Below are positions 1 through 9,100 of a stretch of 64,000 nt of DNA, in pieces. The notes below the pieces were generated by a model. That model was not told the origin of the DNA, made no database searches, and worked only from the letters and a program-made list of their open reading frames with translations. The stretch comes from Polyangia bacterium. GTDB lineage: Bacteria; Myxococcota_A; Polyangia; Nannocystales; Nannocystaceae. The number at the start of each line of letters is the position of its first letter. The first letter of the stretch is position 1. The stretch spans positions 1 through 64,000 of the forward strand of contig JAUIFF010000009.1 of NCBI GenBank assembly GCA_030429545.1, in the 5' to 3' direction. The position numbers and the translations under genes are program-made.

Positions 1-680
1 TAGGTCGACTACAGCTTCGCCGCTTCGGGCTCGCACCCAGCCCAAAAATCCACCGCGATTCGAAGGGCGGGCTGGGTTGTTTCGACTGAAGGGTGGGCGC
101 GGGTCTTTTCGGTTGGTGCGCGGGAGTAGGTTGACTACAGCTTCGCCGCTTCGGGCTCGCACCCAGCCCAAAAATCCACCGCGATTCGAAGGACGGGCTG
201 GGTTGTTTCGACTGAAGGTGGGCGCGGGTTTTTTTGGTTGGTGCGCGGGAGTAGGTTGACTGCAGCGGCCTCGGGCTCGCACCCTGGCCAAAAATCAACC
301 GCGATTCGAAGGGCGGACTGGGTTGTTTCGACCGAAGGGGGGGACGCGGGTCTTATTGGTTGGTGCGCGGGAGTAGGTCGACTACAGCGTCGCCGCTTCG
401 GACTCGTACCCTGGCCAAAAATCCACCGCGATTCGAAGGGCGGGCTGGGTTGTTTCGACTGAAGGGTGGGCGCGGGTCTTTTCGGTTTGTGCGCGGGAGT
501 AGGTCGACTACAGCGTCGCCGCTTCGGGCTCGCACCCAGCCCAAAAATCCACCGCGATTCGAAGGGCGGACTGGGTTGTTTCGACTGAAGGTGGGCGCGG
601 GTCTTTTTGGTTGGCGCGGGATTAGGTCGACTACAGCTTCGGACTTGCACCCAGCCCAAAAATCCACCGCGACTCGCAGG
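1..680 (+). repeat. Tandem array of ~124-bp repeats (family R, array 1)
   Basis: Six head-to-tail copies begin at 1, 127, 252, 374, 500 and 623, a spacing of 122-126 bp; the last is partial. Each holds TAGGTCGACTACAGC, a GCTTCGGGCTCGCACCC block, AAAAATCCACCGCGATTCG and GGGCTGGGTTGTTTCGACTG. Copies differ by small indels, so no frame is conserved and I treat it as non-coding although frames stay open through it. The array abuts the 3' end of the kinase gene, and the left edge is cut by the window. The same unit occurs reverse-complemented at about 25470-26140. Confidence 0.9.
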
Positions 681-694
681 GAACTGATCGCCGG

Positions 695-2656
695 TTATGA
701 GTAGACCGCGCAGACGAGCCAATCGACGTTTGGCACAACCTGGTAGCACAGCAGGACGCCCTCGTTGTCGTCGCCGAGGCGCAGCCACCCGCTCCCTTTG
801 GCGAATAGCGAGGCGAGGTCGAGTTTTTCGAAGCGCGGGTCGATACGGGCCCAGTTTTGGCGTAGTTCGGTGCCGGCCTGCTCGTTGGTGTAGGCCTCTA
901 GGGCGGGGTGGACGACGATGAATCCTCGGCTGTCGACGATGAAGGGGACCTTCTCGGGGCCGGCGGAGATATCGGTGTCGCGGTACAGGGCTGCGAGCGG
1001 CACGTCCATGGCCCACACGCCCATGAAGTTGTCGTTGCCGTCGAAGATCGGGAGGGCGAAGGCCATGATCAGGCCGTGCTCCGCGTAGTCGATATGGGGC
1101 GGGGTCACCTTGACTTGCCTCTCGGGGTTTGCCGAGGGTTGGGCAACGACGAAGGCGGTGTAGTTGCGGTTGTCGAAACCGATTGGCATGGCGGAGTCGG
1201 CAACACCAAAGTCGAGACTGGGCCGGGCGCAGATAAAACCCGATGCGTCGATGTAGTAGACGAACGACACACCACGGCGCTCACGGGCCTCGTCCATGAA
1301 CGGGACGAAGCGCGAGATGTGGTACATCCGGGCCAACACTGGGTCGCTGGGATCGTCGTGTCGAAGGTGGCAGTAATACGCAGGTATCTCCGTGTTCTCG
1401 GTGTTGCGAATGGCCGCGCTGGATACCTCGGAGTAGGTCCGCTGGAGCTCTTCGCTATAGCGCAGATCAATCGTCTTCATCCATGCCGCCACGTCCGTAG
1501 GTGCGGCGGGCTCGGTCGCGAAGATACGTGTTGTCGTAGCGAGACTCCTGAGCTTGTCGTGAATTCGCAGGACTTGGGCTTCGATCTGGGCCGCCGTCGT
1601 TGCGATGTGCCCACCGATCCACGAGGCGATGTCCTCTTCGCGGCGGCGGACGGATTCGAGGTAGCTTTGCAGGCGTTCACCGAGAATCCTAGCCGAGGCC
1701 AGACGCTCGTCACGGTCGGGAGCGAGGGCCGCGGCGCAGGTCTCGGCTAGGAAACGCGGGAGTCCGTGCTCGTTGGCGAGGCGCTCAGCGTCGAGGGCCC
1801 CGACAGCTATGGTGCTGTGGAGCAGGTCGGCAACCGCATCGCCCTTGATGTAGTACTCGAAGGTCAAAAGTTCGTAGAGAATCGCCCCGAGGCTCCAAAC
1901 ATCGCTGCGTCCATCGAGTTCGCTGGAACGTATTTGCAGCTGCTCAGGGCTGATATAGCCGGGGGTCCCGAGTACCGCACCGGTTTGGGTTTCATGACTG
2001 TCGCGGGTATCGATCAACCTGCGCTCGATGGGGGCGGGCCGGGCCTCACGCTCAGCTGCCGCTGGCTTGCTCTTGCCCATGATCCGCACAAGGCCCCAGT
2101 CGACGAGGTAGACCGCACCAAAGTCGCCAAACACGATGTTGCTCGGCTTGATGTCACGGTGCAGCACACCGCGGGCATGCGCGTACTCGACAGCCTCGCA
2201 CACGCGCACGAAGGCCCGCAGCAGAGCTTTGCGATCCCAACGGGCGCAAAGTTGGGGCTCGCCCGCTCGCAGCTTGGCGAGCAGGTGCCGGAGGTTATGC
2301 CCGCGGATCTCCTTCATCGTGTAATAGAGAGTGCCGTCTGCCGTCCGCCCGATGTCGTAGATCGGGACGATCGCTGGGTGCTCGAGTTGGGCAATCACTT
2401 GAGCCTCGGCAAGGAGCCGGGCGAGGCTCGACTCGCTGGTGCGTTCATCGAGCAGGATTTTGATGGCCACGGTGCGATTGAGGTCGGGATCGAAGGCGCG
2501 GACGACCCGTGCCGTTCCTCCCCTGCCGAGCTCGGCGATGGGCTGGTAGCGGCCTAATATCGTAGAGCTTCGCGGCACCAACCCCTCGCCAGACGCACTG
2601 TCGTCGAGCAGGGTCTCATCGACCACAAGCTCAGGGTGCTGGTCTTCGGCGGGCAT
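695..2656 (-). CDS. Ser/Thr protein kinase with C-terminal Cache-like sensor region
   Basis: Hanks-type kinase, about residues 36-330. The glycine loop GRGGTARV lies near 44-51, the VAIK lysine near 66, the catalytic HRDIKPSN near 166-173, DWG in place of DFG near 186-188, and GTPGYISPEQ marks the activation segment. DWG for DFG is common in myxobacterial and planctomycete kinases, so activity is likely. A helical linker follows, then about 250 residues resembling a double Cache ligand-binding region (FVYYIDASGFI, DNRNYT, GVWAMDVPL, PFIVDSRGFIVVHP). Cache domains are normally extracytoplasmic, but I see no membrane segment between the two parts, so this may be a soluble kinase with a cytoplasmic sensor. 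It is divergent from the methyltransferase gene; its 3' end meets repeat array 1. Confidence 0.9.
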   Translation of the reverse strand: MPAEDQHPELVVDETLLDDSASGEGLVPRSSTILGRYQPIAELGRGGTARVVRAFDPDLNRTVAIKILLDERTSESSLARLLAEAQVIAQLEHPAIVPIYDIGRTADGTLYYTMKEIRGHNLRHLLAKLRAGEPQLCARWDRKALLRAFVRVCEAVEYAHARGVLHRDIKPSNIVFGDFGAVYLVDWGLVRIMGKSKPAAAEREARPAPIERRLIDTRDSHETQTGAVLGTPGYISPEQLQIRSSELDGRSDVWSLGAILYELLTFEYYIKGDAVADLLHSTIAVGALDAERLANEHGLPRFLAETCAAALAPDRDERLASARILGERLQSYLESVRRREEDIASWIGGHIATTAAQIEAQVLRIHDKLRSLATTTRIFATEPAAPTDVAAWMKTIDLRYSEELQRTYSEVSSAAIRNTENTEIPAYYCHLRHDDPSDPVLARMYHISRFVPFMDEARERRGVSFVYYIDASGFICARPSLDFGVADSAMPIGFDNRNYTAFVVAQPSANPERQVKVTPPHIDYAEHGLIMAFALPIFDGNDNFMGVWAMDVPLAALYRDTDISAGPEKVPFIVDSRGFIVVHPALEAYTNEQAGTELRQNWARIDPRFEKLDLASLFAKGSGWLRLGDDNEGVLLCYQVVPNVDWLVCAVYS

Positions 2657-2780
2657 CGGTGCCTCAGTTTACACCTGTCCCAAGAGGCTGGCACTCTACT
2701 TCGCCGGTGTTGTCAACGAGCGAAGTTAACCCTTGGGCTAGCGGACAAACGTATGACGGCGGTCCCTCCGTGGGGTTTCA

Positions 2781-2790
2781 TGCATTTACA
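2781..2790. repeat. Dispersed palindrome TGYANNTRCA, intergenic copy
   Basis: TGCATTTACA lies between the divergent kinase and methyltransferase genes, 18 bp upstream of the latter's start. It is one of 40 matches to this palindrome in the window; its function is unknown. Confidence 0.6.
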
Positions 2791-2807
2791 AGCTGAGCAA
2801 CCTGGCG

Positions 2808-3884
2808 GTGCACGGGTTGCGATACCCTGTTTGCGTGCAACTTCGCCTCGCGCTTGTCGATCGTGGTCTGGTGCCCGAACCCCTGCTTCGCCGCGGGATC
2901 CGTCAGATTGTGCGCGGGCGACTTTCGCAAGCTACGGCCGAGTTTGGCAGCGAGGGAGACACCACTCGCTACGCGTCGGCGATGCTCCGGTTTGTCGAGT
3001 CGATGCGTGCGGCCCCAATCGCCCTGGTGCCCGACCGGGCCAATGCACAACACTACGAAGTCCCGGCTCGCTTTTTTGAACTCGTCCTGGGCAAGCACCG
3101 CAAGTACAGCTGCGCCTACTACCCGACACCTGCCACCGACCTCGACGCGGCCGAACAGGCAATGCTCAAACTCACCTGTGAACGGGCCCGGCTCGCCGAT
3201 GGTCAACGGGTGCTCGAGCTTGGCTGTGGATGGGGGTCGCTGACCCTGGCGATGGCTTCGTGGTACCCCAACAGCCAGATTCTCGCCGTTTCCAATTCGC
3301 ACTCCCAACGCGAGGCCATCACGGGCGAGGCCCAGCGCCGCGGGCTGACCAATGTCGTCGTCGAAACTGCAGACATGAACGGGTTTTCCACCGACCGCAG
3401 GTTCGATCGCGTGGTCAGTGTCGAGATGTTCGAACACATGCGCAACTGGGAGCGGCTGTTGTCCCGTGTGCACGGGTGGCTTCGCCCCGATGGTTTGCTG
3501 TTTCAGCACTTCTTCGCCCACCGTCGATGTGCCTACCCCTATCTCGACCAAGGTCCGAGCGACTGGATGACACGTCACTTTTTTAGCGGCGGGATGATGC
3601 CTTCGCACACCCTGCTCGAACATCTCGACATCCCGTTCGAGGTCGTCGAGCGCTGGTCTGTCGCTGGCACCCACTATCAGCGCACCGCTGAAGATTGGCT
3701 GACGCGACACAGGCGACACCGCCGTGAAATCCTCGACTTGTTTCGCAGCTGCTACGGGCCCACGCTCGCGGGTCGTTGGTACCAGCGTTGGCGCGTGTTC
3801 TTCCTCGCCTGCGCCGAGCTGTTTGGGTTTGCCGAGGGCCGCGAGTGGTTTGTCTCGCACAATCTTTCGCGCCCGCTCAGCTGA
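2808..3884 (+). CDS. Cyclopropane-fatty-acyl-phospholipid synthase-family SAM methyltransferase
   Basis: SAM-dependent methyltransferase of about 358 residues with the layout of the CFA synthase family: the QHYEVPARFFELVLG entry motif (residues 81-95), SCAYY, the SAM loop VLELGCGWGSL (135-145), the acidic DMNGF segment, and SVEMFEHM with FFAHR and GTHYQRT downstream. The family transfers a methyl group to unsaturated acyl chains of membrane lipids or, in the plant-like branch, to small amines. Its short N-terminus resembles the shorter branch rather than E. coli Cfa, so the substrate is open. The assigned start is GTG; another GTG lies a few codons downstream. Confidence 0.85.
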   Translation: MHGLRYPVCVQLRLALVDRGLVPEPLLRRGIRQIVRGRLSQATAEFGSEGDTTRYASAMLRFVESMRAAPIALVPDRANAQHYEVPARFFELVLGKHRKYSCAYYPTPATDLDAAEQAMLKLTCERARLADGQRVLELGCGWGSLTLAMASWYPNSQILAVSNSHSQREAITGEAQRRGLTNVVVETADMNGFSTDRRFDRVVSVEMFEHMRNWERLLSRVHGWLRPDGLLFQHFFAHRRCAYPYLDQGPSDWMTRHFFSGGMMPSHTLLEHLDIPFEVVERWSVAGTHYQRTAEDWLTRHRRHRREILDLFRSCYGPTLAGRWYQRWRVFFLACAELFGFAEGREWFVSHNLSRPLS

Positions 3885-3910
3885 TGTCCGCTGCCCAGGG
3901 GCCTCACCTA

Positions 3911-3935
3911 ATTAGTTGTGTAAACATGTAAAATT
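3911..3935. other. AT-rich convergent junction containing ATTAGTTGTGT
   Basis: The 56 bp between the convergent methyltransferase and truA stops hold ATTAGTTGTGTAAACATGTA in an AT-rich pocket. The 11-mer ATTAGTTGTGT recurs at 53031-53041 between another convergent pair, there leading into TGTGTCTACA. A gene-end or terminator role is inference only. Confidence 0.4.
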
Positions 3936-3940
3936 TAAGG

Positions 3941-4756
3941 TTAGGGGCTAGGACCTGCCCACAGTACTTCCATTAGGGTCAACCCGTGGGCCGGGGCAGT
4001 GGGCCCGGCCCGTCGCCGGTCGGGGTGAGCGAGGAGCTGTGGTATCGCTGCAGCGGGTCGCTTGTGGTGACCAACCTCAACGAGTGTACCTACAATTATC
4101 CTGACCATTTTATAGAGGAACGCGGTCCCGCGGATATGGATGTCGATCACGGTTGTGTCGTGGCTTAGGGGGGTTGGGTCAGCGGGCCAGGTGTCTGCTG
4201 GCGGGTGGGCAACGACCACCGCTTCGGTGATGGTGCGCGTGGTGGTTTGCGCTTGGCAATTGGCGCCGCGAAAACTAGCGAAGTCGTGCTCTCCCTGGAG
4301 CATTGCGGCGGCCTCGGCCATGGCTGCGGTGTCGAGCGGCCGGGTGAGGTGCCAACAATTGTGGCGCAGGTTGGGGTCGATCACAGAAGATGTGTATACA
4401 CGGTATCGGTAGTGCTTTCCGAGGTTGCCAAACCGCGGGTTGACGGGCTCGCCATCGTCGCGGTGCTGTTCCCAGCAGGCGACGACTGCGATGTCCTTGG
4501 GCAGCAGCCCGGCGAGGCCGAGCATGATGCCGCGGGTGGGGATTGCAAATGGCGGATCAAAGGCGACGAGTTGGCCGCGGGCATGCACGCCGGCGTCGGT
4601 CCGACTGGCTCCACGACACTCGACATCCTGTTTGAACAGCCGCCGCAGGGCGGCATCGATTGTGCCCTGAACCGTGCGCAATGGGCTGTCGGGACCCTGG
4701 CGGGCAAATCCGTGAAACCCGGTGCCGTCGTAGGAGATCCGCAATAGGATGCTCAT
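3941..4756 (-). CDS. truA: tRNA pseudouridine(38-40) synthase TruA
   Basis: Isomerises uridines 38-40 in the tRNA anticodon stem-loop. The N-terminus ISYDGTGFHGFARQ and the active-site block GASRTDAGVHARGQ, with catalytic Asp near residue 54, are diagnostic. The second half carries the family FLYKMVRIIVGTLVEVG segment near residue 215. Length (271) is normal for TruA. It is convergent with the methyltransferase gene and its 5' end overlaps the region upstream of the next plus-strand gene. Two dispersed-motif sites lie within it: an exact match at 4085 and the relaxed form TGTGTATACA at 4391. Confidence 0.95.
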   Translation of the reverse strand: MSILLRISYDGTGFHGFARQGPDSPLRTVQGTIDAALRRLFKQDVECRGASRTDAGVHARGQLVAFDPPFAIPTRGIMLGLAGLLPKDIAVVACWEQHRDDGEPVNPRFGNLGKHYRYRVYTSSVIDPNLRHNCWHLTRPLDTAAMAEAAAMLQGEHDFASFRGANCQAQTTTRTITEAVVVAHPPADTWPADPTPLSHDTTVIDIHIRGTAFLYKMVRIIVGTLVEVGHHKRPAAAIPQLLAHPDRRRAGPTAPAHGLTLMEVLWAGPSP

Positions 4757-4844
4757 GGGTCGACCATGCGCGCCGGTTTGGCAGCTGTCAATCGGGCAGT
4801 CGCGGGCGGGAGTTTGCTACCATCGGGTGGTGGGCCAACGGTTG

Positions 4845-5456
4845 ATGATTTTTGACCGCACCTGTCGCGGGAGACCGATGCTGCCGGGGCTGAGCCACGC
4901 GTGGACCATGGGTTCGTGGCTGTATCGCGGGCTCGGCCGGTTTGATGCCTACCGCGGTGTCGACAGCTGGAGCGATGCATTCACTTGGCTGCTCGCGCGC
5001 AGCGAACATCAACCGATCGCCGAGGTTCAGTTTTGGGGCCACGGCAAGTGGGGCTGCGCCCGGGTTGGGCGTGAGTCGTTCGACCGCGATAGCCTGGCGC
5101 CCGCACATCCCCTCGCAGGTCAGGTCCAGGCCCTACGCCAACGCATGCAAACAACGACCGGTGAGGCCCCGTTGTGGTGGTTTCGCACCTGCGAGACCGT
5201 CGGGGCAAAAGCCGGGCAGGATTTTGCGGCACACCTAGGCGATGTCCTCGGAAGCCGAATCGCTGGACATACATATATTATTGCGACCTGGCAAAGCGGG
5301 CTCCACAGCCTGGCGCCGGGGTGTTGCCCGGAGTGGTCCCCCGAGGAGGGGCTAAAAAAGGGTACTCCCGAGCAGCCTCTCGAGGCCTACTGGTCGGGGC
5401 CTAAAAAACCCCACACGATCCATTGCCTGCAGGGGCGGGTGCCCGAAGGCTTCTGA
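4845..5456 (+). CDS. Hypothetical protein with FWGHG and WFRTCE motifs
   Basis: About 204 residues from an ATG at 4845; the frame is open back to 4749, and a GTG at 4827 is another possible start. I do not recognise the family with confidence. FWGHGKWG followed by PLWWFRTCETVG and a GHTYIIATWQSG segment recall proteins with a conserved His-Gly and Cys in a caspase-like or DUF4347-like fold, but the similarity is too weak to assign activity. No signal peptide or membrane segment is visible. It is divergent from truA and convergent with the small membrane protein gene across a hairpin. Confidence 0.65.
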   Translation: MIFDRTCRGRPMLPGLSHAWTMGSWLYRGLGRFDAYRGVDSWSDAFTWLLARSEHQPIAEVQFWGHGKWGCARVGRESFDRDSLAPAHPLAGQVQALRQRMQTTTGEAPLWWFRTCETVGAKAGQDFAAHLGDVLGSRIAGHTYIIATWQSGLHSLAPGCCPEWSPEEGLKKGTPEQPLEAYWSGPKKPHTIHCLQGRVPEGF

Positions 5457-5463
5457 GCATCAG

Positions 5464-5508
5464 TGTACACTCACCGAAAACGACTTCGCCGAAGTCAGTG
5501 AGTGTACA
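5464..5508. terminator. Nested inverted repeat between convergent genes
   Basis: An 11-bp outer stem, TGTACACTCAC (5464-5474) with GTGAGTGTACA (5498-5508), encloses a second hairpin, GACTTCG-C-CGAAGTC (5482-5496). It sits between two convergent stops, so it may be a bidirectional terminator; there is no U-run on either side. Each outer arm ends in TGTACA. Confidence 0.6.
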
Positions 5509-5519
5509 ACGGCTTTCGA

Positions 5520-5897
5520 TTAAGCCCCGGGCTTGTACAGCGCGATCAGCCCGGCAATCATGGCCAAAAGCGGCAGGCACCACCACAGCAGGCCACTGAG
5601 CTTGGGTTTGCGGTTGAGCACCACAAGTGCCGCACCCATCAGCAGCCAGATCAGCAGCTTGGGATGCACCCACGGCACGGCAAAAGCGTTGGGCGTGCCG
5701 AGCCGAGCGAGCATGCCAAAGCCTCCGAGCAAAATCAGAAACAGGGCGATCCCGTGGGTCGCCGCAACCCGTTTGCGTTGGCCGTTGGACTGCTTGTCCC
5801 CGCCGTTGAGGTTGTGCAGGGCGACGCCCCCGAACGCCATCAGTAGCAGCGCGATTCCGAGGATGTGAACGGCTTTGTAGACTTCGTACGACAGCAT
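5520..5897 (-). CDS. Four-helix integral membrane protein, SirB/CopD-like
   Basis: A 125-residue hydrophobic protein with about four membrane helices. YKAVHILGIALLLMAFGG opens it, then ATHGIALFLILLGGFGMLAR, PWVHPKLLIWLLMG and a C-terminal helix. Conserved His residues in helices 1-3 (VHILG, ATHG, WVHPK) suggest a heme- or metal-related membrane protein such as the SirB or CopD families, but I cannot assign a substrate. It stands alone, convergent with the preceding hypothetical. The roughly 220 bp upstream show nothing recognisable. Confidence 0.7.
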   Translation of the reverse strand: MLSYEVYKAVHILGIALLLMAFGGVALHNLNGGDKQSNGQRKRVAATHGIALFLILLGGFGMLARLGTPNAFAVPWVHPKLLIWLLMGAALVVLNRKPKLSGLLWWCLPLLAMIAGLIALYKPGA

Positions 5898-6119
5898 GAA
5901 CTTGTGGTGGCTCCGGGCACAGCCTGCCGTCCACGCGCACTTTTGACAAGCCCGCAGGCCCGAGTTTTGCCCGCATAAACAGCATAATGGCTGTCAGCAC
6001 GGGTGAGAGGCCGCATACCCAGCGGTCGTTTGGGGCTGGCCTGCGGCATCTTGTCCGGTGGATGCAGCACAAATCGTGCGGTGCACGGGCTACCGGGTTA
6101 CCTACTTCTTACCAGCTCG

Positions 6120-9100
6120 CTAGCCAGGATCGCGACAGTAGGCTTCGACTTCCTGGTAGAAGCTTGTATGACCAAGTAAAAGCTCACAGGCCATCTTCAA
6201 AAATTGCTCGCGCGTGATCGGGAACAGGCGAATCGTCCGGTCGTAGCTCGCGGTCGCCAACTGGGCGCGGTCGGGGGCAAAGGCCACGTGGGCAAGCGCC
6301 GCGGTATGCCCCTGCAAGGTGGCCAGGCGGGTCATGGTGCGGGCGTCCCACAGAATCGCTGCCGTGTCGCCACTGGCGGTCGCCAGCAGCTTGCCATCCG
6401 GAGAGAACGCGACGTGAAGCACGGGCCCGGCATGGCCTTCGAGCTTGGTCTGTTGCCCATAGGACGGCAGGGTGCGGTAAACTGCAGCCGAGCGCATGCC
6501 CGCCAGCACAACCCGGCCGTCGAGCGGGTCAAACGCGGCGGTGTGCAGCTGACCGATATTCGGTGCGTATACATTTTCTTCGTGGCCGGTTGAGGCGGCC
6601 CACAGGTGGGCTGTGTGATCGCTGCCGAGTGTCAAAAAGTAGTCGTCGTCGCGCGAGAACACCACCCGCAGCAGTTTGGAGCGATGGGTCTCGAGCACAG
6701 CGATTTGGCTGCACTTGTCGATGTCCCACAGGATCGGCGCATTGGCATCAAGTGGCGTGACCACGGCGTAGCGGGCCTTGGGGCTGAGCGTCGCCTGGAG
6801 GATCTTTGAGCCAGATACCGAACAGCTCGACCCCTGACTCGCCGTACCATCGAGCGCGTTCCAGTGGCGAACTTCGCCGTCGCCACCAACGCTCACGAGC
6901 TGCTCGCCGGTGCGGTCAAACGCCGTCGAAAGCACCGGGCCATCATGGGCCTCGATGTGGCGCACTAGCGCGCCGGTTGTCGCCTCCCAGAGGTGAACCG
7001 TTTCGTCCCCGGTGGCAATCGTCGCCAGCCGATCCTTGCCGGTCGGCGCAAACACGGCATCGATCACCGGCCCTAGGTGGCCGCCGAGTGTGGCGACCAC
7101 GGCGTTGCTACTGGTGTCCCACAGGTAGGCTGCCCGCTCATCACCCCCGCTGACCAGTCGATGCCCAGCAGGTGAGTATACAACTTTATTGACCGGGCCC
7201 CGATGTTGCCGCAGGGTGCGAATCGGGTTGGTAATACCCGCGCTCCACACCCGGGCTGTCCGGTCGTCACTCACCGTCAACACGCGAAACCCGTCGGGCG
7301 AGAACTCCGTGTGGGTGATCGGGAGCGAGTGACCTTCGAGCGTGGCTAGGCGGGCGCCATTGGTCGGGTTCCACAGCCGGGCCGTGTGGTCGTCACCGGC
7401 CGTGACCAGCCTGGTGTCGTCGGGGGAAAACGCAGCTGTGCGGACAGGCCCCTTGTGGCCTTCGATCGTCACCAGCAGCTCGCCCGACGGCACACCCCAC
7501 AGGCGGGCGGTATGATCGTCGCTCACGGTGACAACCCGTGTGCTATCGTGTGAATATACAACATCTCGGATGCGAGCGTTGTGCGACAGGCCGGCGGTCG
7601 CCGCCAACTTGAAGCCCTCAACCGGGTCCCAAAAGGCAGCAGAGCCATCGTTGGCAAAGGTTGTCAGGGTGTTGCTATCGGGCGAAAACCGGGCACCTTC
7701 GATGGTGGCATCGCCATGATCGAGCTGGCTGATGACGAGCTGGCGCTCCTCGGTTCGCCACAGCAGGGCGACCCCAGAATCACCCAGGGCAAACAACCTG
7801 GCATCGTCTGGGGAAAACTGAAAACTGCGCACCACGGTTTTGGCGGGGGCGGGGAGGCGGCCGAGAAAGCGGGCGTCGTCGGCCTGCCACAGTTGGAGGG
7901 TGCCGTCGCTACTCGCAGTTGCCAGCAACTCGCCGTCGTTCGAAAATGATGCAGTTACAATCGATCCGGTCGAGCCGAGGCCGCCCACACGAATGTCGCG
8001 GCGAAGGTCCCACAGGGTTGCCGTGGCCCCGCGACCGGCCAACAGCACCCGGCGAAAGTCGGGGTCGACGACCGGGTAAAAGCCAGTGGTAGAGGCGGCT
8101 GTGACATCGGCCAGCGACTCGCCCGAGAGGGTGTTCCACAGTTGGGTGGTTTGGTCGTGGCTAATCGTCACCAGCCGGGTTTGATCGCGGGAGTACCCAA
8201 CCCAACCAACCGGACTGCGGTGGCGCCCGAGGTTGAGCAACAGGCGACCCGAAGCGGCCCCCCAAACCTTGGCTGTGCGATCGGCACTGGCCGTCAGGAC
8301 CTTGGTGCCATCGCGGGAAAACGCGGCGTGATAGATCCGCCCCCCGTGTTGCAAGATCACGGGGTCGGCAGGGGGCGTGGCGACGGCTCCGACAAGCCCT
8401 TCCATCACCGAGCTGGGCATTTCTTGGTCGAGCTGGGCACCCTCGCCAGCGGCCTTGATCGCGGTCACGAGTGCCTGCACGGCCTGCCCGGGGGTGCGGC
8501 TCAGCAGCAGTGCCTTCTCCCCCATGTGCTCGATTCGGTCGACCCGCGACTTGTGCATCTGGCGGGCGGTGAAGTCGTGGAGGTCGGTCTTGGCCTTGTT
8601 GAGGCGCCAGCGCTCGGCCACAGTCCATGCAAGTACACCGAGTAGCGAGAGGACGGCAGCCGTCAGTGTGACGACCAACCGGCGCTGGCTGTTGGCACTG
8701 TCCTCGGCCCGTTCCCGACGCTCGCGCTCGAGGTCACCGCGGTAGCGTTCCTGTTCGGTGCGCGTGCGTTCTTCGGCGACCTCGATCCGCGACTCACCCT
8801 CCTTGCGCATGGCCTCGGCAATTCGCGTACGGGCCTCGGCCTCACGGCGGGCGAGCTCGACGGCAGCGAGTAGGAACTCGTGTTCGGTGACGGTGAGATC
8901 GTTGCGACCCTTTGACCACTCGAGCGCATCTTCGAGGGCCTCGCCGCGCAGGAGGTAGTCGTCGCGCTTGCCCGACTCGACCCAAACCTCGACAACTTCG
9001 GCCAGACGAAAAGTTCGCTCCTTGGCCTTGAGCCAGGCGTGGTCGTAAACCTCGGCGAAAATCAAGTTGCGCGAGCGCAGGTAGGTTTCGTCGTCGGTCC

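Noticed and set aside
1..680. CRISPR array
   Set aside because: Units of ~124 bp are similar over their whole length with no unique spacers, and no cas genes are present.
135..1016. A 293-codon minus-strand open frame running through repeat array 1
   Set aside because: It crosses tandem repeats whose copies change frame and overlaps the real kinase gene on the same strand; the product is low-complexity repeat translation.
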